From assembly GCA_050943435.1 (NCBI GenBank), contig JBMNPE010000049.1, positions 1 through 11,468 on the forward strand: a stretch of 11,468 nucleotides of DNA. The letters run 5' to 3'. The notes beneath the pieces were generated by a model. The model had not been told where the DNA came from and did no database searches. It saw nothing but the letters and a program-made list of their open reading frames with translations. This document shows positions 1 to 6,022 of this stretch, in pieces. Position 1 is the first letter of the stretch. Every line of letters starts with the position of its first letter. The DNA comes from RGIG5675 sp050943435 (GTDB lineage Bacteria > Bacillota > Clostridia > Oscillospirales > Ruminococcaceae). The translations under genes were made by a program, and so were the position numbers.

Positions 1-395
1 CCCTGCGACACCGATATCATGTCGGATGCCCTCCTGAAGGCCTTGGGGTCCACGGTATCGAGCATCCTCCTTATGGACTCGGAATCGGAGGCAAGCACGG
101 TCGGGAGAGTTCCGCCGCGGCTCTTCATGTTGTGGAAAACGTTCATGCGCTGGCCGCTTGTGAGTATCGGCTTGGAAGCCTCGAGCAGGGCCCTCTGGAA
201 CTCGGGGTATCCCTCATACCCGAGCTTCTCGGCAAACCTTATTATCGTGGCTTCTGACACCCCGACCTCACGGCTCAGCCTTACTGCAGTGAGATAGATC
301 GCCTCGTCGTACCTCTTCTCGATGAAATCGGCAATTTTCTTCTGGTTTTTCGACATCGACGGCCTGGCTTCGGCTATCTTGGAAAAGACATCCAT
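1..395 (-). CDS. RpiR/MurR-family transcriptional regulator, N-terminal part (cut by window edge)
   Basis: Translating the minus strand from the ATG at 395-393 gives 131 residues with no stop before the window edge. It begins MDVFSKIAEARPSMSKNQKK, and residues 1-77 match the RpiR-type N-terminal helix-turn-helix domain: a KNQKKIADFI helix near residue 16, TAVRLSREVGVSEATIIRF around residues 36-54, and KLGYEGYPEFQRAL after it. In this family the N-terminal domain binds DNA and a C-terminal SIS domain binds a phosphosugar. The SIS domain would lie outside the window and is not seen. The start is supported by a GGGGGA ribosome binding site about 10 nt upstream and by a near-consensus promoter at 438-466. 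The gene is divergent from murC. Its ligand cannot be told from this part; an amino-sugar phosphate is possible because of murC, but that is inference. Confidence 0.9.
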   Translation of the reverse strand, partial: MDVFSKIAEARPSMSKNQKKIADFIEKRYDEAIYLTAVRLSREVGVSEATIIRFAEKLGYEGYPEFQRALLEASKPILTSGQRMNVFHNMKSRGGTLPTVLASDSESIRRMLDTVDPKAFRRASDMISVSQ

Positions 396-437
396 TATGA
401 AAAAATCCCCCGCGAAAAATTCAAAAATCAGTTTAAT

Positions 438-466
438 AGTATAAAAGTTTTATGCCATCTATTCAA
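438..466 (-). promoter_or_regulatory. sigma-A-type promoter of the RpiR-family gene
   Basis: On the minus strand the -35 is TTGAAT (461-466) and the -10 is TATACT (438-443), separated by exactly 17 nt. The predicted transcription start near 431 leaves a leader of about 35 nt before the ATG at 395. The match and spacing are close to consensus for housekeeping sigma factors of Bacillota. Confidence 0.75.
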
Positions 467-547
467 TAAATATTCACTCTGGCAGGTACTTTTTAAGCAT
501 ATTTTCCCGTGCAGTGCCGTCCGTTGATTCTCGCAGACTTAGGGATG

Positions 548-576
548 TTTAACCTGCATGTGCTTTACGGTATAAT
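548..576 (+). promoter_or_regulatory. probable murC promoter
   Basis: A perfect TATAAT box lies at 571-576 in the murC upstream region. The sequence 17 nt before it, TTTAAC at 548-553, is only a weak -35 match. A start near 583 would give a leader of about 77 nt that includes the hairpin at 601-619. Confidence 0.55.
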
Positions 577-600
577 ATGCGTTATCATGGAATTGCCGGC

Positions 601-619
601 TGGGAGGGGCGTCCTCCCA
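601..619 (+). other. leader hairpin upstream of murC
   Basis: TGGGAGG (601-607) pairs perfectly with CCTCCCA (613-619) around a 5-nt loop. No U-tract follows, so this is not an intrinsic terminator. The 5' arm (GGGAGGGG, 602-609) looks like a Shine-Dalgarno sequence for the ATG at 619, which begins a 41-codon ORF out of frame with murC. Whether the ORF is translated is unknown. Confidence 0.5.
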
Positions 620-659
620 TGCCTTCCGATAAAGAAAGATTCGCGAGGCGCAGAAAGAT

Positions 660-2027
660 ATGTCTTCACAGATACCGGAGCTTCTCAAGAAGTCTCACCA
701 TATACATTTCGTGGGAATTGGCGGATCGGGCATGTTCCCGATAGTCCAGATACTGCTCTCTCTCGGGTACGAGATATCGGGCAGCGACGTGCTGGAGAGC
801 AGCATCATCCACAAGGAGCGCGCAATGGGCATCCCTGTGATGATGGGCCACAGGGCCGAGAACGTGGATGGCGCAGACATGCTGGTAGTCACAGCAGCCC
901 TTCTCCCCGGCAATCCGGAGGTCGAGAGGGCTGAGGAGCTCGGCATACCTGTTATCCAGCGGGCCGACATGCTGGGGTACCTGACGCACCTCTACAGCGA
1001 TTCCATCTGCATAAGCGGGACCCATGGCAAGACCACCACCTCCGCCCTGCTCACCTCGATCCTGGTGCTCTCGGGGTACGACCCCTCAGCCGTAATCGGC
1101 GGCAAGCTTCCCCTGATAGACGGGTACGGCCGGGCCGGCAGCAGCGGGCTGTTCGTGGTCGAGGCGTGCGAATTCAAGGACACCTTCCTGCACCTGAGCC
1201 CGTCCTGGTCCGTAATCCTCGACATTGACGACGACCATCTCGACTACTTCGGCACTGTTGCAAACTCGATGTCCTCATTCAGGAAGTTCGCCAAGTCGGC
1301 TTCCACTGGGATAATTGCCAACATTGACGACGCAAACACCGTAACTGCTCTCAACGGGCTCAAGTACATATCCTTCGGGGAAAAGGCTGGTTCCGACTAC
1401 CTAATCTACAACGTGAACAACGAGGGCCACGAATACTACAGCTTCAGCATCCTAAAGGACGACATCCCGTTCGGCACATTCAGGCTCAACCTTCCGGGGA
1501 GGCACAATGTCCACAACGCTGCAGCTGCCATAGCCGCCGCTTCCGAACTCGGGGTTTCAGTGGACGGCATCACAAAGGGAATTGAATCATTCAAGGGCGC
1601 CTCAAGGCGGTTCGAGATGCTGGGGACCGTCAACGGCCTCACCATAGCCGACGACTACGCCCACCACCCGACCGAAATCGAGGCTACCCTCTCTACCGCA
1701 AAGCGCATGGGATACAACGCCGTCTGGGCGGTCTTCCAGCCGTTTACATACTCGAGGACAAAGCAGCATCTCGAGAGGTTTGCAGAAGTCCTGTCCACCG
1801 TGGACAAGGCCGTGATAACACCGATACTCGGCTCGAGGGAGACAGACACCCTCGGGATAAGCTCCGAGGACCTCGCCGCGCTGATCCCCGGGTCGTACTG
1901 CGCGAGGAATCTCGAGGACGCGGCGAAGTACTGCCTCGAAAATGCCCCGAAGGGATCCCTCGTCATGACCCTCGGGTGCGGGGACGTCTACAAGTGCGCG
2001 CACCTGATGCTCGGCGACAGCTATTGA
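660..2027 (+). CDS. murC: UDP-N-acetylmuramate--L-alanine ligase (MurC)
   Basis: MurC is the cytoplasmic ATP-dependent ligase that adds L-alanine to UDP-MurNAc, the first peptide step of peptidoglycan precursor synthesis. The 455-aa product has normal length and all three Mur-ligase domains. These are an N-terminal Rossmann-like domain with VGIGGSGM (18-25), a central ATPase domain with the P-loop GTHGKTTT (120-127) and the acid/metal region EACEFKDTFL (168-177), and a C-terminal domain with RRFE (316-319), DDYAHHPTE (331-339) and FQPFTYSRTK (359-368). The EACEF, DIDDDHLDYF and GSRETDTLGI segments fit the clostridial MurC subgroup. Phe362 sits where many MurC proteins have His. The ATG at 660 is preceded by GAGGCG 11 nt upstream, and no better in-frame start was seen upstream. 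The gene is monocistronic here, divergent from an RpiR-type regulator. Confidence 0.97.
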   Translation: MSSQIPELLKKSHHIHFVGIGGSGMFPIVQILLSLGYEISGSDVLESSIIHKERAMGIPVMMGHRAENVDGADMLVVTAALLPGNPEVERAEELGIPVIQRADMLGYLTHLYSDSICISGTHGKTTTSALLTSILVLSGYDPSAVIGGKLPLIDGYGRAGSSGLFVVEACEFKDTFLHLSPSWSVILDIDDDHLDYFGTVANSMSSFRKFAKSASTGIIANIDDANTVTALNGLKYISFGEKAGSDYLIYNVNNEGHEYYSFSILKDDIPFGTFRLNLPGRHNVHNAAAAIAAASELGVSVDGITKGIESFKGASRRFEMLGTVNGLTIADDYAHHPTEIEATLSTAKRMGYNAVWAVFQPFTYSRTKQHLERFAEVLSTVDKAVITPILGSRETDTLGISSEDLAALIPGSYCARNLEDAAKYCLENAPKGSLVMTLGCGDVYKCAHLMLGDSY

Positions 2028-2044
2028 TTCAAGGGCAGAAAAAT

Positions 2045-2081
2045 CCGCCGCCTCCCAATTTTCGGGAAGCAGCGGTTTTTT
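2045..2081. terminator. convergent terminator between murC and the lipid kinase gene
   Basis: A 12-bp interrupted stem (arms 2045-2056 and 2064-2075, loop 2057-2063) is followed on the plus strand by T6 (2076-2081) and on the minus strand by ATTTTT. In plus-strand RNA the stem has two C-A mismatches (2049/2071 and 2052/2068). In minus-strand RNA the same positions are G-U wobble pairs, so the hairpin is continuous there. It probably serves both genes, with the better hairpin for the minus-strand gene and the better U-tract for murC. Confidence 0.8.
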
Positions 2082-2088
2082 AATGCAT

Positions 2089-3003
2089 TCAGTTTGTGAT
2101 GACCGGGAGTGCGCCTTTGAGCACCTTTATCTCTGCGCTCTCATGGGTTCCCCCGTCCTCTCCGTCGGCGAGCCACGTTGTCGGGCTTTCGCAGGTGATC
2201 CTCGCCCAGGAAGTCTTGAGCAGGGTTCCGAACCCCTTTATAGCCTCAGGGTCGAGCTTTTCCCTCTGGTTTATTATATTCATGGCCGTCGTGAAATCGG
2301 CTATATTGTTCGGGAACCTGATGAGCATCAGTTCGAGCTTGCCGTCGTTGAGCTCGCTCACGTGGTCGAACAGCTTCCTCATCCCCGCAATGGATGTCGT
2401 GTTTGAAACCACTCCTATTGCGTAGTCGCCTTCGATTGTGCCATCGTCGTACTCAACCTTGATCCTGCGGTATCTGTATGACGGGAAATCCTTTATCCCC
2501 TGGAGGGCGTAGGCGAGGTTTCCTATCGCGTTCTTCAGATACTGAGGGGTCTCGAAGGAAATCTCGGTAAACCACCCGAATGCCGTGCAGTATATGAACC
2601 TGTACTCGTTGACCATGCCTGCGTCGCAGTAGATCACTTTCCCATTGCAGATCCTCTTCGCACATTCTATCAGGTCGTCCGGCATGCCGAGCGTGCTGGC
2701 GAAGTCATTCACAGAACCCCCGGGCATGACCCCCAGCGGGGGCCTCTTATCATAATCAAGGTTCAGTATTCCGTCGGCGACCTCGTGCATAGTCCCGTCG
2801 CCCCCGCACACCACGATTATGTCGTAGTCCGCACCGCATTCGGTCACGTACTGGGTGGCATCCTTCCTCTTTTCAGTGACATAGGTGGAAACGTCATATC
2901 CTGCCCTGCAGTATATGCCGATGATGTCGAGGACGTTTTCCCTGACAGCCGCGACGCCGGCTTTCGGGTTAATAACGAAAAGCATTCTCTTTTTTCCGTC
3001 CAT
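2089..3003 (-). CDS. diacylglycerol kinase (DAGK catalytic) family lipid kinase, YegS/DgkB type
   Basis: The 304-aa product has the hallmarks of the DAGK_cat family of soluble or membrane-associated lipid kinases, which phosphorylate diacylglycerol or related lipids with ATP. These are NPKAG near the N-terminus (12-16), the nucleotide-binding GGDGT (67-71) followed by MHEV, GVMPGGSVNDFA (91-102, corresponding to the usual PGTxNDFA), and ADGED near residue 279, where the family has the DGE active-site acidics. No signal peptide or membrane span is seen. The ATG at 3003-3001 follows a GAGGCGG ribosome binding site. Substrate is not predictable from sequence; DgkB recycles diacylglycerol released during lipoteichoic acid synthesis, and other members act on different lipids. 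The gene is divergent from a phosphatase gene and probably shares its promoter core. Its leader has a hairpin at 3026-3047. Confidence 0.92.
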   Translation of the reverse strand: MDGKKRMLFVINPKAGVAAVRENVLDIIGIYCRAGYDVSTYVTEKRKDATQYVTECGADYDIIVVCGGDGTMHEVADGILNLDYDKRPPLGVMPGGSVNDFASTLGMPDDLIECAKRICNGKVIYCDAGMVNEYRFIYCTAFGWFTEISFETPQYLKNAIGNLAYALQGIKDFPSYRYRRIKVEYDDGTIEGDYAIGVVSNTTSIAGMRKLFDHVSELNDGKLELMLIRFPNNIADFTTAMNIINQREKLDPEAIKGFGTLLKTSWARITCESPTTWLADGEDGGTHESAEIKVLKGALPVITN

Positions 3004-3025
3004 GCTGCCCGCCTCTCGCTCTTCA

Positions 3026-3047
3026 GGCCGTGTGGATATTGACGGCC
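3026..3047 (-). other. hairpin in the lipid kinase leader
   Basis: GGCCGT (3026-3031) and ACGGCC (3042-3047) form a perfect 6-bp stem with a 10-nt loop, within the predicted untranslated leader of the minus-strand gene and just upstream of its ribosome binding site. A 10-bp AT palindrome (TTAATATTAA, 3055-3064) lies next to it. No known riboswitch was recognised. Confidence 0.35.
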
Positions 3048-3097
3048 GCAGATGTTAATATTAATCTCGTGCCCGGGAATGTACCTGCACAAAGGCT

Positions 3098-3107
3098 ATT
3101 ATATAAT
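3098..3107. promoter_or_regulatory. palindromic, probably bidirectional -10 element
   Basis: ATTATATAAT is a perfect 10-bp palindrome that gives a consensus TATAAT on each strand (3102-3107 on plus, 3098-3103 on minus). It is the only good -10 in the 145-bp region between the divergent kinase and phosphatase genes. The -35 positions are weak on both strands (ATGTAC on plus; CTGTTA or TGTTAA on minus). One promoter core serving both directions is the simplest reading. Confidence 0.55.
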
Positions 3108-3148
3108 GTTTCCAAAAATTTAACAGTTATTTAACAAAGGACGCACCT

Positions 3149-3844
3149 ATGTACTACAGACGATACCCGATATCATGCGCCAGGAACGTGAGGGACCTCG
3201 GCGGATACCCTACCCAAAACGGCGGTGTGACAAAGTTCGGCGTGTTCATACGCAGCAACATGTGGGACGATGCCCCGGACCAGGACATTGCACTCATCAA
3301 GTCAGCCGGCGTCACGACGGTCATAGACCTGAGAAGCAGCGACGAGGTCGAGAGGCATCCCCACCCGCTCAACGAATCCAGGGGATTCGACTACCACAAT
3401 GTCCCCCTCAACGGCGGAGGCAGGATACCCGCTTCCAAGAAGGAGATACCTGATACCTATGTGGACATGATAGACGGCCCGGAATACATAGCGGAGGCCT
3501 TCAGGATTCTCGCAGACGCCCAGGGGGCGGTGCTTTTCAACTGCGTGGCCGGAAAGGACCGCACCGGCCTGGTTGCGGAATTCCTGCTCGAGATTGCAGG
3601 CGTCGGAAAGGACGATGTCATGGCCGACTATGTCCTCTCAGACCCGTATCTGAGGGAAGGACTGGTCTCATTCGCAAAGTCGGAGGGCATGGACCCGGAC
3701 AGGATTATCCCGGTGAGGGACACATGGGAGGAGTTCTACCGCAGGTTCTCGCTGAGGTACAAGGACGTCCGCACATACCTGCTCGAGGCAGGTGTCACAG
3801 AGGAAGAGCTCGGCAGGATAGTCGATAAATTCGTGGACCGCTAG
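3149..3844 (+). CDS. tyrosine/lipid phosphatase family protein (Y_phosphatase3-like)
   Basis: The 231-aa product matches the bacterial atypical protein-tyrosine/lipid phosphatase family. It has RNVRDLGGY near the N-terminus (12-20), VIDLRS (58-63), and the P-loop NCVAGKDRTG (131-140), whose Cys132 and Arg138 form the C(X)5R active site. The AGKDRTG loop is typical of MptpB/LipA-like enzymes that hydrolyse phosphotyrosine, phosphoserine/threonine or phosphoinositides. The residue before the catalytic Cys is Asn rather than the usual His. No signal peptide or transmembrane segment is apparent, so it is probably cytoplasmic. The ATG is preceded by AAAGGA at 3136-3141, 7 nt upstream. It stands alone, divergent from the lipid kinase gene. 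The natural substrate is unknown. Confidence 0.9.
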   Translation: MYYRRYPISCARNVRDLGGYPTQNGGVTKFGVFIRSNMWDDAPDQDIALIKSAGVTTVIDLRSSDEVERHPHPLNESRGFDYHNVPLNGGGRIPASKKEIPDTYVDMIDGPEYIAEAFRILADAQGAVLFNCVAGKDRTGLVAEFLLEIAGVGKDDVMADYVLSDPYLREGLVSFAKSEGMDPDRIIPVRDTWEEFYRRFSLRYKDVRTYLLEAGVTEEELGRIVDKFVDR

Positions 3845-3860
3845 AGCCGGAGCAGAAAGA

Positions 3861-3890
3861 GACGGCGCAGCCCGCATGGACTGCGCCGTC
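3861..3890. terminator. convergent hairpin between the phosphatase gene and deoC
   Basis: GACGGCGCAG (3861-3870) pairs perfectly with CTGCGCCGTC (3881-3890). In minus-strand RNA the loop can extend the stem by a U-G and two G-C pairs to leave a 4-nt loop; in plus-strand RNA the same step is a C-A mismatch. The sequences that follow are only moderately U-rich (TCTTTCT on minus, GTCATTTATCC on plus). It lies 19 nt after the deoC stop and 16 nt after the phosphatase stop, so it probably terminates both. Confidence 0.7.
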
Positions 3891-3909
3891 GTCATTTATC
3901 CTGCTTTTT

Positions 3910-4569
3910 TCAGCCGATTTTCCCGGCTTCCTTGAGCAGTCTTATGCCGCTGCTGGTCCCGAGCCTGTCGCAACCGAGGTCCGCGAACATCTCGACGTCT
4001 TCAACCGTCTTCATCCCGCCGGCAGCCTTGATCTTTACCTCCGGGCCTACGTTAGCCTTGAACAGCTCTACATCGTGCTTTGTGGCACCTGCCGTCCCGA
4101 ATCCGGTGGAGGTCTTTATGAAGTCCGCCTTCTGCTCGGTGATTATCTTGCAGAGCTTTATCTTCTCGTCGTCTGTGAGGTAGCAGGTCTCGATTATGAC
4201 CTTTAGTATATGTCCTACTGTAGCGAGCCTGAGTGCATGTATTTCTGAAGCGACAGCATCCCAGTCCCCGTTCTTGACATTGCAGATGTTGATGACCATG
4301 TCTATCTCGTTTGCGCCGTTGGCGATGGCGTTGCCGGCCTCGAAGACCTTCACGGGGACAGTGCTGTAGCCGAGAGGGAATCCGATTACTGTGCATATGT
4401 TGAGGTTCGGATAGGCGTCGTGAACCCTCTTTACATAGGCGGGCGATATGCATACCGAGGCCGTGCCGTATTCAACTGCCTCGTCGCACAGCTTCTTTAT
4501 GGCAGCCCAGTCGCTTGTGGGCTTGAGCATCGTGTGGTCGATTCTGGAGATGATCTCTTTTCCTTCCAT
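3910..4569 (-). CDS. deoC: deoxyribose-phosphate aldolase (DeoC)
   Basis: DeoC cleaves 2-deoxy-D-ribose 5-phosphate to glyceraldehyde 3-phosphate and acetaldehyde in deoxynucleoside catabolism. The 219-aa product is a typical single-domain TIM barrel of the short (Bacillus-type) class. By family alignment from memory, Lys152 in DFIKTSTGFG is the Schiff-base lysine, Lys181 in IKAAGGMKT is the proton-relay lysine, and Asp90 in NEIDMVIN is the conserved acidic residue. IDHTMLKP at 10-17 is the usual N-terminal signature. The ATG at 4569-4567 has an AAGGAG ribosome binding site (4580-4585) 10 nt upstream, in the 20-bp gap after the upstream gene's stop, so the two are co-transcribed. No other deo genes are nearby. 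Confidence 0.97.
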   Translation of the reverse strand: MEGKEIISRIDHTMLKPTSDWAAIKKLCDEAVEYGTASVCISPAYVKRVHDAYPNLNICTVIGFPLGYSTVPVKVFEAGNAIANGANEIDMVINICNVKNGDWDAVASEIHALRLATVGHILKVIIETCYLTDDEKIKLCKIITEQKADFIKTSTGFGTAGATKHDVELFKANVGPEVKIKAAGGMKTVEDVEMFADLGCDRLGTSSGIRLLKEAGKIG

Positions 4570-4589
4570 GTCGAATGAACTCCTTCCTG

Positions 4590-5906
4590 TTAGCTGCCGG
4601 ATCCGCTGGATTCGGCTGATGTATCTGATGACGACTGCGTATCTTCCGAAACAGAAGACGAAGTCTCCGAGGACTCCGTGGTCACAGCGGCCTCGGGATG
4701 AGGTTCTATGGTTGACGAATCGTCAGCCACAAGGGTGAAATCGAGGTCGTAATAAGACATCCTGTCTTCGCTGTAGTACTCCCTCAGCCCCATCTGGGTA
4801 TCAGAAAGGCTGATCAGATACCTGTCGTAATAGTAGCTCTCGCCGTTCTCCTCGTAGAGAAGGATCAGCCTCTGGTTTTCCGCGGACACCTTGACTGTCC
4901 CCGTGATGCTGTAGGAGGACTCCCAGGTGCCGTCCTGCCACCCGTTCTCATCGTCCTCGGTGGGGGTCAGGTAGTCCATCGTGAACGTCCCGTCTTCATT
5001 GATCACAAGCAGTTCCCTCAGGCACGTCTCCGGGTCGTCCGCAAATGTGAAGTCGTTGGAAAGCCAGGCTCCGACAAGCTGGTTCATGTATGCCGCTGAC
5101 TCCGACTCCATGTTCTTCTTCTCAATGAGCGGCTTTACGACAAACAGGGCTGTGCATATTCCGAGAGCCACCACCATGAGCACGATGACGGCTGACCATA
5201 TGAAAGATCCCCTGCTGCCCTTTCCGCCTCTCACGCCCATCTGCTGGCTTATGAGCTGTTTTTCTATGAGCCCGAGCTCCTCTTCGTCTTCATCGGGCTC
5301 CCGGGCATCTTCGCCTGTTTCCTCATCCGCAGGTTCGGAAGCCCCGGCCTGTTCCGCAGACTCTTCCGATTCCCCGGGATTTTCCGGGGTTTCCGTCTTT
5401 TCTTCCCCGGGCTGCCCTGATTCTTCTTCCGCAGGAGCTTCTTCCGAAGCCGGTTCCTCCACGTCCGCGTTTTCTTCCGGCTGTCCGGAGCTCTTCCTGC
5501 CCCTCACGGAATCGAGAATTGCCCCGATGCTGTCGTCGTCTGCAGGCTCCGAAGGCGTGCTACCCTGGTCCTCGGCCTGCTTCTGAGCCTTTCTTATCCC
5601 TGCTATCTCCAGCACTTCCGTGACGGATTTTGGCTTTCCGCCGGAACCGCTGTCTCCGGAGGGCAGCGGAAGGCCTGCAGCCTCGAGTATTTCCTCAGCC
5701 GAAAGCTGCTTCCCGCCCTTTTCGGCATTCAGGATTCCTTCCCTGGCGGCATCGGTTATCCTGTCCTTCTCTTCGGAGGACAGCTCCCTGCCGCTTCCGT
5801 AAGCTTCCCTGTATTTTCCTGCGGCTTCATCTGCAAGCGAGCACACAGGGCATTCCTGGTAGTCGCCCTCTAAAGTGCTGCCGCATTTATCGCAATGAAA
5901 AGCCAT
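4590..5906 (-). CDS. zinc-ribbon, acidic-linker, single-pass membrane protein of unknown function
   Basis: I do not recognise this 438-aa protein beyond its architecture. It begins with a zinc ribbon (Cys5, Cys8, Cys19, Cys22). A long low-complexity acidic, Pro/Glu/Ser-rich linker (about 112-212) follows. Then come a short basic stretch (MGVRGGKGSRGS, 223-234), one hydrophobic membrane span (about 235-258) and a C-terminal region of about 130 residues (265-395) rich in beta-like segments such as DGTFTMDY and GTWESSYSITG. The end is a Ser/Thr/Glu-rich tail (about 396-438). The basic residues before the span suggest a cytoplasmic N-terminus and an external C-terminal domain. A short amphipathic motif is repeated in the linker (69-79, 94-104, weaker at 126-134). 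The domain before the tail resembles the lipocalin-like or DUF-type outer domains of clostridial zinc-ribbon proteins, but this is an impression. A strong AAAGGAAG ribosome binding site (5911-5918) supports the start. It leads a unit with deoC. Confidence 0.85.
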   Translation of the reverse strand: MAFHCDKCGSTLEGDYQECPVCSLADEAAGKYREAYGSGRELSSEEKDRITDAAREGILNAEKGGKQLSAEEILEAAGLPLPSGDSGSGGKPKSVTEVLEIAGIRKAQKQAEDQGSTPSEPADDDSIGAILDSVRGRKSSGQPEENADVEEPASEEAPAEEESGQPGEEKTETPENPGESEESAEQAGASEPADEETGEDAREPDEDEEELGLIEKQLISQQMGVRGGKGSRGSFIWSAVIVLMVVALGICTALFVVKPLIEKKNMESESAAYMNQLVGAWLSNDFTFADDPETCLRELLVINEDGTFTMDYLTPTEDDENGWQDGTWESSYSITGTVKVSAENQRLILLYEENGESYYYDRYLISLSDTQMGLREYYSEDRMSYYDLDFTLVADDSSTIEPHPEAAVTTESSETSSSVSEDTQSSSDTSAESSGSGS

Positions 5907-5946
5907 CTTGCTTCCTTTCAGAATTGCCTTTGGAATACGGGAATGC

Positions 5947-5958
5947 GCGGTGCACCGC
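5947..5958. other. 12-bp perfect palindrome in the leader of the zinc-ribbon gene
   Basis: GCGGTGCACCGC is its own reverse complement and lies about 20-30 nt downstream of the predicted transcription start and 41 nt before the ATG. It could be an operator for a dimeric regulator or a small RNA hairpin. No U-tract follows, so it is not a terminator. Confidence 0.4.
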
Positions 5959-5985
5959 CCCGTCCTCCGCCGGACCGTTTGTTAG

Positions 5986-5994
5986 ATTATATCA
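5986..5994 (-). promoter_or_regulatory. extended -10 promoter of the zinc-ribbon gene/deoC unit
   Basis: The minus strand reads TGATATAAT here, a perfect TATAAT (5986-5991) with a TGn extension. The -35 position 17 nt upstream (TCACCA) is poor, as is common for extended -10 promoters. It lies in the 116-bp gap after the MBL hydrolase gene. Confidence 0.65.
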
Positions 5995-6022
5995 TGCAGG
6001 ACGGGAGTTGGTGATAAGCCTT

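Noticed and set aside
4981..5586. 201-codon Ser-rich ORF on the plus strand opposite the zinc-ribbon gene
   Set aside because: Its Ser/Pro-rich sequence simply mirrors the Glu/Gly/Ser codons of the acidic linker on the other strand; it has no domain of its own.
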